Positions 26,779 through 38,868 of a stretch of DNA of 64,000 bases are shown here, one piece after another; position 1 is the stretch's first letter, and the number at the start of each line of letters is the position of its first letter. This stretch comes from Vanilla planifolia (taxonomy: Eukaryota > Streptophyta > Magnoliopsida > Asparagales > Orchidaceae). The stretch covers positions 62,001 through 126,000 of the forward strand of contig JAIUJO010000295.1 of the NCBI GenBank assembly GCA_023846275.1, read 5' to 3'. The translations under genes were made by a program, and so were the position numbers. A model generated the notes under the pieces. The model saw only the letters and a list, made by a program, of their open reading frames with translations, had not been told where the DNA came from and searched no databases.

Positions 26779-26852
26779 AGAGGAGAGGAGAGGTGAAGAG
26801 AGGATAGAAGAGGAGAAGAGAGGAGAGAAGAGGCGAGGAGAGGAGAGGAGAG
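26779..26852 (+). repeat. AGAGG-type purine block
   Basis: About 74 bp of AGGAG/AGAGG units, nearly pure purine on the plus strand. It lies between AGAGT units and AGAGC/AAAGC-rich units. Similar patches sit at 28377, 32922 and elsewhere. Confidence 0.85.
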
Positions 26853-28376
26853 CAAAGTAGAGTCAAGTGGAGCATAACAGAGCAAACCAGAGTAGAACTG
26901 AGTAGAGCAAAGTAGAGAAGAGCAAAGCAAAGCAGAGCAAAGCAGAGGAGAGCAAAGTAGAGTATAGCAAAGTAGAGAAGACCAGAAAAGTGCAGAGAAG
27001 AGAATAGCAGAGTAGAGGAGGGTCAAGCAGAGTAAAGAAAGAAGAGCAGAGATGAGTAGAGCATAGTAGGGTAGAGTATAGTAGAGCAAAGCTAGATTAA
27101 GCAAGGCTAGTTAAGAGGACAGTGGAGTAGAGTAAAGTAGAGTAGAGTAAAGCAGAATAGAGTAGAGCAGAGTAGAGAAAAGAAGAGAAGAGTAGAGCAT
27201 AGTAGAGTAGGGCTGAGTGGAGCAGAGCAGAGAAAAGTAGAGTAGAGTAGAGTAGAGCAAAGAAGAGAAGAGTAGAGTAGAGTAGAGCATTGTAGAGTAG
27301 AGCAAAGCAGACTAGTGCAGAGCAGAGTAGAGGAGATTAGAGTATAAAATTGAGTAGTATAGAGTAGAGTACAGAAGTGTAGGGTAGGGTAGAGTAAAGC
27401 AGAGTTAGGTTAAGTTAGGCTAGGCTAAGCTAGAGTAGAGTAAAGTGGTGTAGAGTAGAGTAGAGTAGAGTTAACTTAGGTTTGGCTAGGCTTGGCTTGG
27501 TTTAAGTGGAGTAGAGTTGAGTAGAGTATAGAAAAGTAGAGTAGAGAGGAGTAGGGTAGAGTAGAGTTGAGTTGAGTAGAGTAATGTATGGCTAGGTTAG
27601 GTTGGGCTAATTTAGGCTAGGCTTGGCTTAGTTAGGCTAAGCTAGGGTAGAGTATAGTTGTGTATAGTAGAATAGATTAGGCTAGAGTAGTGGAGAGCTA
27701 AGTTAGGCTAGGCTAGGCATGGCTTGAGTGGAGTAAATAAGAGTAGAGTATAGCAGAGATGAGTAAAGTAGAGTAGAGTAGAGTAAAGAAGAGCAAAGTA
27801 GAGTAGACTTGTATAGAGTATAGCTATGATAGGAAAGGTTATACTAGGCTAGGCTAGGCTAGGGTAGCCTTGACAAGGCTAAGCTTGGCAAGAGTAGAGT
27901 AGAGTAGAGCAAGGTTAGGCTAGACTAAAGTATAGAGAAGAGCAGAGCATTGAAGAGCAGAGTAGGGTAGAGCAGAGGAGCTCAGAGCAGAACATAGTAG
28001 AGTCGAGCATAGCATAGTAGAGGTAGCTTAGGCTAGGCTAAACTTGGTTAAACTAGGCTAGGTTAGAGTAGAGTAGAGTAATGTACAATGGAGTAGAGTA
28101 GGGCTTGGTTAGGCTACGCTAGGTGAGGCTAGTATAGACTAGGGTAGGCTAAGAAAGGCTAGGCTAAGCTAGAGTAGAGTAGAGTAGAGCAGAGTAGAGT
28201 GGACTAGAGTAGAGTAGAGTAGGGAAAGCTAGATTCGGCTAAACTAGGCTAAGCTAGGCTAGAGTAGAGTAGAGCAGAGTAGAGTAGAATAGAGTAGAAT
28301 AGAGTAGAGTAGAGTAGAGTAGATGATAGTAGTGTATAGTAGAGTGGAGTAGAGTAAGCCAGAGTAGAGTAGAGTA

Positions 28377-28427
28377 GAGGAGAGAAGAGGACAAGAGAGG
28401 AGAAGAGAGGAGAGAGGAGAGGAGAGT
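28377..28427 (+). repeat. AGAGG-type purine block
   Basis: A GAGAGGAGAAGAGAGGAGAG-like patch of about 50 bp inside the AGAGT array. It is the same sub-family as the other AGAGG patches. Confidence 0.8.
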
Positions 28428-30229
28428 AGAGCAGAGTAGAGTAGAGTAGACAAGAGCAAAGTAGAGTAGAGTAGAACAGAGTAGAATGGAGCATAAGAAA
28501 GTAGATTAGAGCAGAGCAGAGCATAACAGGGTGGAGTAGAGTAGAGTAGAGGAGAGCAAAGTAGAGTAGAGAAAAGCATAGTGAGACAGAGCAGACTAGA
28601 GTAAAGTAGAGCTAGGTTAGGCTAGGCTAGGCTAGGCTACACTAGTGTAGAGCAGAGCTGAGTAGAGTAGAGTTTAGTTTAGTATAGTAGAGAAGGGTAT
28701 AGTAGAGCTATGTTAAGGTAGGTAAGGCTAGGCTAGGTTAGTGTAGAGTAGAGTAGAGTAGAGTAGACTCGACTAGAGCTAGGTTAGGTTGCACTAAGCT
28801 AGGCTTGGCTAGGGTAGGCTAAGATAGGCTAGAGTAGAGTAGAGTAAATTATAGTAGAGTAATGTAGACTAGAGTAGAGCTAGGCTAGGCTAAGCTAAGC
28901 TAGCTTAGACAAGAGTAGAATAGAGCAGAGCAGAGCAAAGCAGAGCAAAGCAAAGAAGAGCAAAGTAGAGCAGAGTAGAGATAAGTAGAAAAGAGTAGAG
29001 TAGAGCAGAGCAGAGTTAAGTTAGGTTAGGCTTAGCTAGGCAAAGTTAGCTAAGCAAGAGTAGAGTTGAGTAGAGTAGAGCTAGGTTGGGCTAGGCTAGG
29101 CTAGAGTATAGTTGAGCAGAGTAGAGTAGAGTGGAGCAGAGTAGAGTAGAGAAGGGTAGAGAAGAGCAAAAAAGAGAAGACTATAGTAGAGTAGAGTGGA
29201 GCTAAGTTCAGCTACACTAAGCTAAGTTAGGCTAGGCTAGCTTAGGTTAGAGTAGAGTAGAGTAGAGTAGAGTTAGGTTCACCTGGGCTAGGCATGCATG
29301 AACTAGGCTAGAGTAGACTAGAGTAAAGTAGTGTAGAGTGGAGTAGAGTAGTTTAGAGCACAGTAGAGTAGAGTGGAGCAAAGAAAGAAGAACAGAGCAA
29401 AGCAGAGTAAAGCAGAGTAGAGCTAAGTAAAAAAGAGTAGAGCAAAGAAGAGCTAGGTTAGACTAGGCTAGGCTAGAGTCGAGTAGAATAGAGTAGAGTA
29501 AAGTTGGGCTTGTTAGGTTATGTTAGGCTAGGCTAGGCTAAGCTAGCTAGGCTAGGCTAGAGCAGTAAAGTACAGTAGAGTAAATTTGAGCAGAGCTGGT
29601 TTAGGTTAGGTTAGGCGAGGTTATGCTAGGCTAGGCTAGAATAGAGTAGAGTAGAGTAGAGTAGAATAGAGTAGAGCTAAGCAGAGTAGAGCATATTAGA
29701 TCTAAGCAGAATAGAGTAGAGTATAGCAAAGTAGAGCTGCAAAGCACAATAGAGTAGTGTAGTACAGAGTAGAGTAGAGTTGTGCAGAGTAGAGTAGAGG
29801 ATATGTGAGCATAGTAGAGAAGAGAAAAGTAGAGTATAGTAGAGTAGAGTAGAACAGGCCAGAGTAGGCCAAAGCAAAGTAAAGCAAAATAGAGAAGAGC
29901 AGAGTAGAGCAGAGCAGAGTGTAGGAGAGCAAAGAAGAGTAGAGAAAAGTAAAGTAGAGTAGAGACGAGCAAAGCAGAGGAGAGTAGAGCTAAGTCAAAG
30001 TAGGCTAAGCTAGAATATAATAGAGTTGAGTTGGGTAGAGCTGAGTAGAGTAGAGTATAACTGAGCAAGGTTAAGCTAGGTTAGGCTAGGCTAGGCTGGA
30101 GTAGAGTAGACTAGAGTATAGTAACATAGAGTAGAGTAGAGTAAGTAGAGTAGAGTAGAGTAGAGCTAAGTTGCCTTTTGCTAAGCTAAGCAAAACTAGG
30201 CTAGGCTTGGCTAGGCCAAGGTAGGTTAG

Positions 30230-31050
30230 GCAAGGCTAGAGTAAAGTAGAGTAGAGTAAAATAGATTTGAGTAGAGTAGAGTAAAATAGATTTGAGTAGA
30301 GTAGAATAGAGTAGATCAGAGTAGAGAAGAGTAAAGGGTTGGCTAAGGAAAAGTAGTGTAAAATATAGTCGAGTAGAGTAAAGTGGAGTAGAGCTAGGTT
30401 ATGCTTGGCTAGACTAGAGTTTTTTAGAGTGGAGTAAAGTAGAGCTAGGTCAAGTTAGGCTAGGCAAAGCAAGGCTAGGCTAGAGCATAGTTGAATAGAG
30501 TAAAGTAGACTAGAGTAGAGGCTAAGCTAGGCTATGTTAGAGTAGAGTAGAGTAGAGTATAATAGAGTATAGTAGAGTATTGTAGAGTAGAGTAGGGTAG
30601 AGCTTGGTTTGGCTAGGATAAGCTAGGGTAGGTTAGGCTAAGTTAGGTAGTCTAGGCAAGATTAGAGTAGAGTAAAGTAGAGTAGAGTAGAGTAGAGTAG
30701 AGAAGAGTACAGTAGAGTTGAGTTAGGTTAAGTTAAGCTAGAAAGGGCTAGGCTATAGTACAGTAGAGTATAGTAGAGTAGAGCACAGCAAAAAAGAGTT
30801 GAGTATAATAGGGTAGAGTAGAGCAGAGCAGAGTAAAGTAGTGAAGAGCAGAGCAGAGTAGAGCTGGGTTAGGCTATGTTGGGATAGGCAAGGTTGGGCT
30901 GGGCTAGGTTAAGCTAGAGTAGAGTAGAGTAGAGCTAGTTAGGCTAGGCTAGGTTAAGAAAAGTAAGAGTAAAAATAGAATGGAATATAGTAAAGTAGAG
31001 TAGAGTAGAGTATAGTAGAGCTAGATTAGGCTAAGCTAGGTTAGGTTAGA
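30230..31050 (+). repeat. Segmental duplicate, copy A (partner near 35430-36400)
   Basis: This stretch matches 35430-36400 in order. Shared landmarks are GTAAAATAGATTTGAGTAGA, TATAGTCGAGTAGAG, AGCTAGGTCAAGTTAGG with GGCAAAGC, AGCTTGGTT..GATAAGCTAGG, GTAGTGAAGAGCA, GGGATAGGCAAGGTTGGGC and TAGAATGGAATA. Offsets rise from about 5,200 to about 5,360 along the segment, so indels of satellite units have accumulated. The shared rare variants cannot come from independent drift of simple repeats. Confidence 0.75.
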
Positions 31051-31100
31051 GTAGAGTAGAGCTAGATTAGGCTAAGATAGGCTAGGTTAGAGTAGAGGAG
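31020..31100 (+). repeat. Short tandem duplication, period 41 bp
   Basis: GCTAGATTAGGCTAAG with its flanks occurs at 31020 and again at 31061. The 41-bp period matches that at 26223, again one base off a whole number of pentamers. Confidence 0.65.
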
Positions 31101-32921
31101 AGTAGAGTAGAGTAGAGTAGAATAGAGTAGATTTGAGTAGAGTAGAATAGAGTAGAGTGGAGTAGAGTGTAGCTAGGTTAGGCTAAGTGAGGCTAGCCCT
31201 AGCTAGCATAGGCAAGGCTAGGTTAGAGTAGAGTAGAGTAGAGCTTGGTTCGACTAGTTTAGGCTAGGCTAGAGTAGAGTAGAGTAAAAATAGGAAAGCT
31301 AAGCAGAGTAGAGAAGAGCAGAGTAGAGATTAGAATAGTAGAGTAGAGTAGAGTAGAGTATGGTTGAGTAGAGTATAGTAGAGCAGAGTGGAGTAGAGTG
31401 GAGTAGTGGTGAGTAGAGTGGAATAGAGCAAATTAGAGCTAGGTTTGGCTAAGCTAGGCTTTATTAGGTTAGAGTAGTGTAGAGTAAAGTAGAGTAGAGT
31501 AGAGTAGAGTTGACTATAGTAGGGTAGAGCTAGGTTAGGTTGGGCTATGTTAGGCTAGGCAAGGTTAGAGTATATTAGAGTATAATAGAGTAAAGTAGAG
31601 TAGACTTGAGTAGAGCAGAACAAGGTTAAGCTAGGCTAGGCTAGGCTCGATAAAGCTAGAGTAGAGTAGGGTAGAGTAGAGAAAAGCAAAGCAGAGTAGA
31701 GAAGAGATAAGCAAAGTAGAGTAGAATAGAGTAGAGCAAATTAGAGCAGCACAGAGAAAGCAGAGTAGAGTAAAGCAGAGCAGAGTAGAGCTTAGTTAGG
31801 CTTGATTAGGCTAGGCTAGGTTAGGTTAGGTTAGGTTTGGCTAGGTTAGGTTAGAGTAGAGTAGAGAGGAGTAGAGTAGGGTAGAATTGAGTAGAGTAGA
31901 ACTCGGGTAAGCTAGACTAAGCTTGGTTAGGCTAGGCTAGGCTAGGATTGGCTAGGCTTGGTTAGGCTTTGCTAGAGTAGAAGAGAGTAGAGTAAAGCTA
32001 GGTTAGGCTAGGCTAGGCTAGTTTAGGCGAGAGTAAAGAGTAGGGTAGAGTAGATCAAAGTAGATCATAGTAGAGTAAAGAAGAGCAGAGCATAATAGAG
32101 CAGAGTTGAGCATAGTAGAGTAGAGCAGAGGAGAGCAGAGCTAGCTTAGGCTAGAGTATAATAGAGTAGAGTATAATATAGCTTTGTTAAGAAAGGCTAG
32201 GCTAGGTTAGTGTGGAGTAGAATATAGTAGAGTAGTGGAGAGTAGAGTAGAGTAGAGCTAGGTTAGGTAAGGCGAGCTAGACTAGGGTAAGCTTGGGTAA
32301 GCTAGCCTAAGCTAGGCTAGGCTAAAGTAGAGTAGAGTAGAGCTTGGTTAGGCTAGCTTATGATAGAGAAGAGTAGAGTATAATGGAGAAGAGTAGAGTA
32401 GGGCATAGTAGATTATAGTAGAGTAGAGTATAATAAAGTAGATTGTAGTAGAGTAGAGTAGAATAAAGTGTAGTAGAGGAGAGCAGAAGAGAGCAAAGTA
32501 GAGAAGAGAAGAGCAGAGCAAAAGAGCTGAGTAGAGTAGAGTTAAATAGAGTAGAGCAGAGTAAAGTAATGTAGAGCAAAGTAGAGTATGGTAGAGTAGA
32601 GTAGAGGAGAGTAAAGCAAAGCTAGGTTAGGCTAAGCCAGGTTAGGCTAGGAAAGAGTAGAGTAGAGTAGAGTAGTGTAGAGTTGGGTAGAGTAGAGTGG
32701 AGCTAAGTTAGGATAGGCTAGGCTATGTGAGGCTAGGCTAGGCTAAATTAGAGTAGAGTTGAGCAGAGTAGAGTAGAGTATAGTAGGGTAGAGTAGAGAT
32801 AGATTAGGCAAGGCTAGACTCGAGTATAGTAGAGTATTGTAGAGTAGAATAGAGTAGAGTAGAGTAGAGTAGATTAGAGTAGAGTAGAGTAGAGTGGAGT
32901 AGAGTAGAGTAAAGTAGAGTA

Positions 32922-32985
32922 GAGGAGAGGAGAGGAGAGGAGATGAGAAGAGAGGAGAGCAGAGGAGAAGAGAGAAGAGGAGAGT
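32922..32985 (+). repeat. AGAGG-type purine block
   Basis: GGAGAGGAGAGGAGATGAGA-like patch of about 64 bp, all purine but for rare T or C. It is flanked by AGAGT on the left and AAAGC/AGAGT on the right. Confidence 0.85.
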
Positions 32986-35429
32986 AAAGCATAATAGAGT
33001 AGATCAAAGAAGAGAAGGGTAGAGTAAAGAAGAGTAAAGTTGAGCAGAGTAGAGCAAAGCAAAGTACGACAGGGTAGAGCAAAGTAGACCAGGGCAGAGT
33101 AGAGTAGAGGAGAGAAGAGTAGAGTAGAGAAAAGCGGAGAAGAGTAGAGCGGAGTTGAGTTGAGCCAGCTTATGTTAAGCTCGCCAGACATGAGTAGAGT
33201 AAAGCAGAGTAGAGTAGAGTAGAGTTGTGTAGAATAAAGTAGAGCAGAGCTAGGTTACGATAGGTTATGCTAAGCTAGGTTAGAGTAGAGTAGAGTAGAG
33301 TAGAGCTAGGTTATGATAGGTTAGACTAGGCTAGGTTAGAGTAGAGTAGAGTAGAGTACAGTAGAGTAGAGTTGAGTAGAGTAGAGTAGACTATGTCAAG
33401 TTGGGCTAAGCTAGGCTAGGATAGCTACGCTAATTTGGGTTAGAGTAGAGTAGAGTAGAGTAGTGTAGAATAGAGTAAAGTATAGTAGAGTAGAGTAGTG
33501 CTAGGTTATGCTAGACTAAGCTAGGCTAGGCTAAAGTAGAGTAGAATAGAGCAAAGTAGAGAAGAGTAAAGTATAATGGAGCAGAGCATAGCAGAGGAGA
33601 ACAAAACAGGGAAGAGTATAGCAGAGTAGAATAAAGAAGTGTAAAGCAAAGTTAGGTTAGGCTAAGCTTGGCTAAGTTATGTTTGGCTAGGCTAGAGTAG
33701 AGTAGAGTAGGGTAGAATAGAGTAGAGTAAATTATAGTAGAGTTAGGTTAGGTTAGATTAGGCTAGGTAAGGTTATAGTAGAGTAGAGTAGAGTAGTGTA
33801 AATAGAGTTGAGTAGAGTAGAGTAGAGTAGAGCTAGGCTAGGCTAGGCTAGGCTAGGATAGGGTAGGCTAGGCTCAACTAGGCTAAGCTAGACTAGAGTA
33901 GAGTAGAGTAGAGTAGAGTAGGGTAGATTAGAGCTAAGTTAGTTTAGGCTAGGCTAGGCTAGAGTAGTATAGTGGAGTAGATTAGAGTAGAGTAAGGTTA
34001 GGCTAGGCTTGGCTAGGCTAGAGTACAATAGAGTAGAGTAGAATAGAGTTAGAGGAGAGTTAGAGCATAGTAGAGTAGAGCAGAGCAAAGCTGAGTAGAT
34101 TAGTCTAGAGCAGAGTAGAGTAGAGGAGAGAAGAGAGGAGAAGAGCATAGTAAAGCATAACAGAGCAAAGAGGAATAGAATAGAGCAGAGTAGATGAAAG
34201 CATAGCTGAGAAGAGTAGAGCAGAGTAGAGTAGAGCATAGTTGAGCTAGGTTAGGCTAGAGTAGAGTAGAGTAGAGTGTGGCAGAGCTTTGTTATGCAAG
34301 GCTAGGTTAGAGTAGAGTAGAGAGGACTAGAATTAAGTAGAGTAGAGCTAGGTTAGGTTAGGCTAGGTTAGGAGAAGGTAGGCTATGCTAGTCAAGCGTA
34401 AAGTAGAGTAGAGTAGAGTAGAGAAGAGCTAAATTGGCTAGGTTAGGCGAGAGTACAGTAAAGTAGAGTAGAGTAGAGTAGAGTAGAGCAGAGTAGAGTA
34501 GAGTAGAGTAGAGCAGAGCAGAGTAGAGCAGAGTAGAGAAGAGATGAGCAGACCTAAGCAGAGTAGAGTAGAGCAAAAAAGAGAGGAGTAGAGTTGAGCA
34601 GAGCTAATTTAGGCTAGGCTAGGGTAGAGTGGAGTAAAGCTAGTTTAGGTTAGGTTAGGCTTGGTACGGTTAGAGTTGAGTATAATAGAGTAGAGTAGAG
34701 TAAAGTAGAATAGAGTAGAGTAGAGTAGACCTAGTTTAGGCTTGGCTAGGCTAGGCTAGAGCAGAGTAAAGTTAAGTAGAGTATAATAGAGTAGAGTAGA
34801 GGTTAGCTTAGTTAGGCTAGATTAGAGAAAATTAAAGTAGAGTAAAGTAGAGTGGAGTAGAAGAGGGTAGAGGAGACTTGAGTAGAGCAAAGAAGAGTAG
34901 AGTTTAGTAGAGCATAGCATAGTAGATAGAGGAGAGCATAGTAGAGTAGAGCAGAGCAGAGTCTAGTAAAGTAGAGTGAAGCAGAGGAAAGCTAGGTTTG
35001 GCTAGGGTAGGCTATGTTAGGCTAGGCAAGAGTAGAGTAGAGAAGGGTAAAGCTTGGTTAGAGTAAAATAGAGTAAAGTAGAGTAGGGCTAGGTTTGGTC
35101 TGACTTAGGTAGGTAATGCTAGGCTAGGTTTGGCAAGGCCAAGGTAGGCTAGGCAAAGCTAGAGTAGAGTAGAGTAGAGTAGAGTAGAGTAGACTAGAGT
35201 AGAGTATAGTATAGTAGAATAGAGTAGAGTAGAGTAGGGCTAGGTTAGGCTAGGCTAGGCAAGAGTAGAGAAGAATAGAGTAGAGCATAGTAGAGTAGAG
35301 AAGAGCAGAGCAGAGCAAAGTAGAGTAGAAGAGAGTAGAGCTAGGTTAGGAAGGTAGGCTAGGATAGAGTGGAGTATATTAGAGTAGAGTATGGTAGAGC
35401 AGAACTAGATTAGGTAAGGCTATGTTAGG

Positions 35430-36400
35430 TTAGAGTAGAGTAAATTAGAGAAGAATAGAGTAGAGTAAAATAGATTTGAGTAGAGTATAGTAAAGTAGAA
35501 TAGAGTATAGAAGAGTATATTAGAGTAAAGAGTAGGCTAAAATATTATTAAGTAAAGTATAATGGAGTGGAATAAAGTAGTACTTGGCTAAGCTAAGCAA
35601 GAGAAAAGTAGAGTAAAGTAGAGTATAGTGGATTATAGTAGAGTAAAACATAGTCGAGTAGAGTAGAGTAGAGTAGGGCTAGGTTAGGCTTTGCTATGCT
35701 TGGTAATGCTAGGCTAAGCTAGGTTAGGCTAGGTTAGAGTAGAGTTTTGTAAAGTGGACTAGAGGAGAGCTAGGTCAGGTTAGGTAGGCAAAGCTAGGCT
35801 AGGTTAGAGTATAGTAGAATAGAGTAGAGCAGAGCTGAGTAGAGTAGAGCTAGGTTAGGTAAGGCTAAGCTAGGCTAAGCAAGAGTGGAGTAGAGTAGAG
35901 CAAGGTTAGGATAGGCTAAGCTAGGCTAAGTTAGAGTAGAGTAGAGTATAATAGAGTTCAGTAGAGTATTATAGAATAGAGTAGAGTAAAGCTTGGTTAG
36001 GCTAAGATAAGCTAGGCTTGGTTAGGCTAAGTTAGGCTAGGCTAGGCAAGAATAGAGTAGAGTAGAGTAGAGTAGAGAAGAGTAGAGTAGAGTAGAGTAA
36101 AGTAGAGTCGAGCTAGGTCAGGTTAGGCTAGAGTAGAATAGAGTAGAGCATAGTAAAGAAAAGTTGAGTATAGTAGAGTAGAGTAGAGCAAAATAGAGCA
36201 AAGTAGTGAAGAGCAAAGTAGAGTAGAGCAAGGTTAGCTATGCTGGGATAGGCAAGGTTGGGCTGGGTTAGGTTAGGTTAGAGTAGAGTAGAGCTAGGTT
36301 AGGCTAGGCAAAGTTAGAGTAAAGTAGAATGGAATAGAGAAGAGTAGAGTAGAGTAAAGTAGGATAGGGTAGAGTAGAGCTTGATTAGGCTAGGCTAGGC
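35430..36400 (+). repeat. Segmental duplicate, copy B (partner near 30230-31050)
   Basis: This is the second copy of the duplication described for 30230-31050, with the same landmark variants in the same order and several extra satellite units inserted. Its end lies about 30 bp before the GAA tract. At the corresponding point in copy A (after about 31050) the AGAGT/AGGCT array simply continues. In copy B the array instead gives way to the GAA tract and the polarity switch. Confidence 0.75.
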
Positions 36401-36432
36401 TAGGTTATAGTAGAGTAGAGTAGAGTAAAGTT

Positions 36433-36557
36433 AAGAAGAAAGAGAAGAAGAGGGAGAAGAAGAAGGAGAAAGAGAAGAAGAAAGAGAAGTAGAACAAGAA
36501 GAAGAAGAAGAAGATGTAGAAGAAGCAAAAGAATAAGAAGAATAGGGCTGAGAAGAA

Positions 36558-36592
<35 letters not shown>

Positions 36593-36858
36593 AGACGAAG
36601 AAGATGAAAAAGAAGTGGTAGAAGAAGAAGAAGAAAACGAAAAAGTAGAAGAAAAAGAAGAAGTAGAAGTAGAAGAAGAAGACGATGAACAAGAAGAAGA
36701 AGAAGAAGACAAAGAAGAAGAAGAAGAAGAAGAAGAAGATGATGATGATATGATGAAGAAGAAGAATAAAGAGAAGAAGAAAAAGTTGAAGAAGAAGAAG
36801 AAGAAGAGGTGGAGGAAGAAGATGAAGAAGAAGAAGAAAAAGAAGAACAAGAAGAAAA
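36433..36858 (+). repeat. (GAA)n-type purine tract at the polarity switch
   Basis: A 426-bp stretch dominated by AAG/GAA triplets, with scattered interruptions (GTAGAA, AACAAG, GATGATGATGAT near 36738). It is bounded on the left by AGAGTAAAGTTAAG and on the right by GAAGAAAATTACTACACTCTAC. The plus strand is nearly pure purine apart from scattered T and C. On its left the satellite runs as AGAGT; on its right as CTCTA. The Glu/Lys-rich frame (36615-36917) and the Ser-rich and Phe-rich frames on the other strand (36431-36850, 36405-36692) are translations of the triplet repeat and are not genes. Long GAA/TTC tracts are known to form triplexes and to stall replication. Confidence 0.95.
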
Positions 36859-37439
36859 TTACTACACTCTACTCTACCCTACTTTACTCAACTCTACTTT
36901 ATTCTACTCTAACCTAGCCTAGCCTAACCTATTATAGCCTAGCCAATCTTAGGGTACTCTATTCTACTATACTTCACTCTATTATACTCTTGGCTAGCTT
37001 AGCCTAGCATTACTCAACTCTACTATATACTGTTCTACTTTGCTCTACTTTTCTCTACATTGCTCTACTCTACTTTGCCTTAGCATAGCTTAGCATAGCC
37101 TAGCCAAGCCTATTCTTGCCTACCTTAGCCTAGCCTTAATCTACTCTACTCTACTTTACTTTAGCCTAACCTAGCCTAACACAACCTACCTTAGCCTGGC
37201 CTAACTCTCTACTACTCTACTCTACTTTGCTCTATTAATTTCTAGCTTAACTTAGCCTAGCCTAGCCTACCACTACTCTACTCTACTTTATTCTACTCTA
37301 CTATTCTCTATTAAAACCTTATCTACTATACTCTACTCTACTCTATCCTACCTTAGCCTAGCTTAGCCAAACCTAGCTTTGCCTCACCTAGCTTAGCCTT
37401 ACTCTACTCTACTATACTCTACTCTAATCTAGCCATGCC

Positions 37440-37530
37440 TAACCTAACATAATGTAGCCTTGCCAACCCTATGCTACTCTACTTCACTCTATTACACTCT
37501 AGCTTAGCCTAGCTTAGCACTACTCTACTC
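37440..37530 (-). repeat. Example copy of a recurrent higher-order module
   Basis: The order is ACATAATGTAGCCT, then GCCAACCCTATGCTACTCTA, CTTCACTCTATTACACTCTA, GCCTA units, and a GCACTACTCTA restart. The same order recurs near 37720-37810, 38515-38610, 42555-42660, 43605-43680, 48680-48750 and 54835-54930, with partial copies near 36930, 45440, 49364, 49730 and 56590. It defines a sub-unit larger than the pentamer. Confidence 0.75.
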
Positions 37531-38868
37531 TACTTTACTCTACTCTACTCTGCTCTACTTTACTCTACTCTATTGTACTCTACCTTGTTGTACTCTGCTC
37601 TAACATAACCTAGCCTAGCTTTACTCTAATATACTCTACTCTACTCTTCTCTACTCTTCTCTACTCTTCTCTACACTACTTTATTCTACTATACTATACT
37701 TAACTCTAACTTAGCCAAGCCTAACATAGTGTAGCCTAGCCAACCTTATGCTACACTAGTATACTCTAATTCACTCTATTATACTCTAGCCTATCTTGGC
37801 CTAACACTAATCTACTTTACTCTACTCTAGTCTACTCTGCTCTACTTTACTCTACTTTGCTCTACTCTGTTATGCTCTTCATTACTTTGCTCTACTTTGC
37901 TCTAGGTTATCATAGCTAGCCTAGCCAGGCCTTATCTTACTCTACTCTACTCAACTATATTCTACTCTACTAAACTCTACTTACTCTACTCTATTACTCT
38001 ACTCTATTATACTCTACTCTACTCTACTTCATTCTAGTTTACTCTATTTATTCTTCTAATCAACTTTACTCTACTCTACTCTAGCTTAGCCAAACTTAGC
38101 TTAGCTTAGCTTAACCTTACTCTACTATATTCTACAACTATCTAACCTAGGCTAGCCTTGCCTAGCCTAATATTATTTTTTTAATCTTCTCTACTCTATT
38201 TTAGCTTAGCCAAGCCTAGTGTAAACAAACCTAGCCTAGCCCAATCTTACTATACTCTACTCTACTCTAATCTAATGTACTCTGCTTTACTCTATTATAC
38301 TCTAGCCTAGCTTAGTCTAGCATAGCCTAGTACTACTCTACTCTACTTTATTCTACTCTACTCCACTCTGCTCATCTCTACTCTAATCTAATCAACTTTA
38401 ATATACTCTACTCTACCTTCCCTAGCCAAGCCTAACTTAGACTAGTCTAGCCAAGCCTAGCCATACTCTACTCTACTCTTCTTAACTTTATCTTACAATA
38501 GACTAGCCTAACTTAACATAGTGTGGTCGAGCCTATGCTATGCTACTCTAGTTTACTCCACTTCACTATATTACACTCTATCATAGCCTAACCTAGCATT
38601 ACTCTACTCCACTCTACTCATCTTTACTCTACTCTTTCCTGCTCTACTCTACTCTATTTTGCTCTTCTTTGCTTTACTATAGTCTGCTCTATTCTACTCT
38701 ATTATACCCTACTTACACTTCACTATCCTACCCTACCATACCTGACCCTATGCCACTCTACTCTTCTCTACTAACCTACCCTAGCCTTGCCTAGACTAGC
38801 CTAGCCTAGCCTAACCTAACCTAGCTCTACACTACTTTACTCTACTCTACTCTATGCTATCTTACATT

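Larger units (their letters stand above)
4298..36432 (+). repeat. Main left array of the pentanucleotide satellite (AGAGT/AGGCT polarity)
   Basis: About 32 kb of uninterrupted satellite with purine-rich units on the plus strand. AGAGT stretches of tens to a few hundred bases alternate with AGGCT/AGGTT stretches of roughly 20-80 bases. AGAGC/AAAGC-rich stretches and AGAGG-rich patches also occur. Module starts are stereotyped (AGAGCTAGGTTAGGC). I saw no gene, RNA gene or mobile element in this interval. Open frames of 60-145 codons on the minus strand arise because CTCTA units lack stops. Arrays of AGGGT units, the complement of the CCCTA blocks on the right, are essentially absent; the longest run I noticed is two or three units near 27378. 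Confidence 0.97.

Noticed and set aside
1..36432. CRISPR-like array (regular repeats with spacers)
   Set aside because: The repeats are pentamers in blocks of variable length with no constant-length unique spacers, and the LTR indicates a plant nuclear genome.
36615..36917. Glu/Lys-rich frame on the plus strand and Ser-rich or Phe-rich frames opposite
   Set aside because: These are direct translations of the GAA/TTC triplet tract in different frames. The frame continues into CTCTA satellite as a LYSTL tail.
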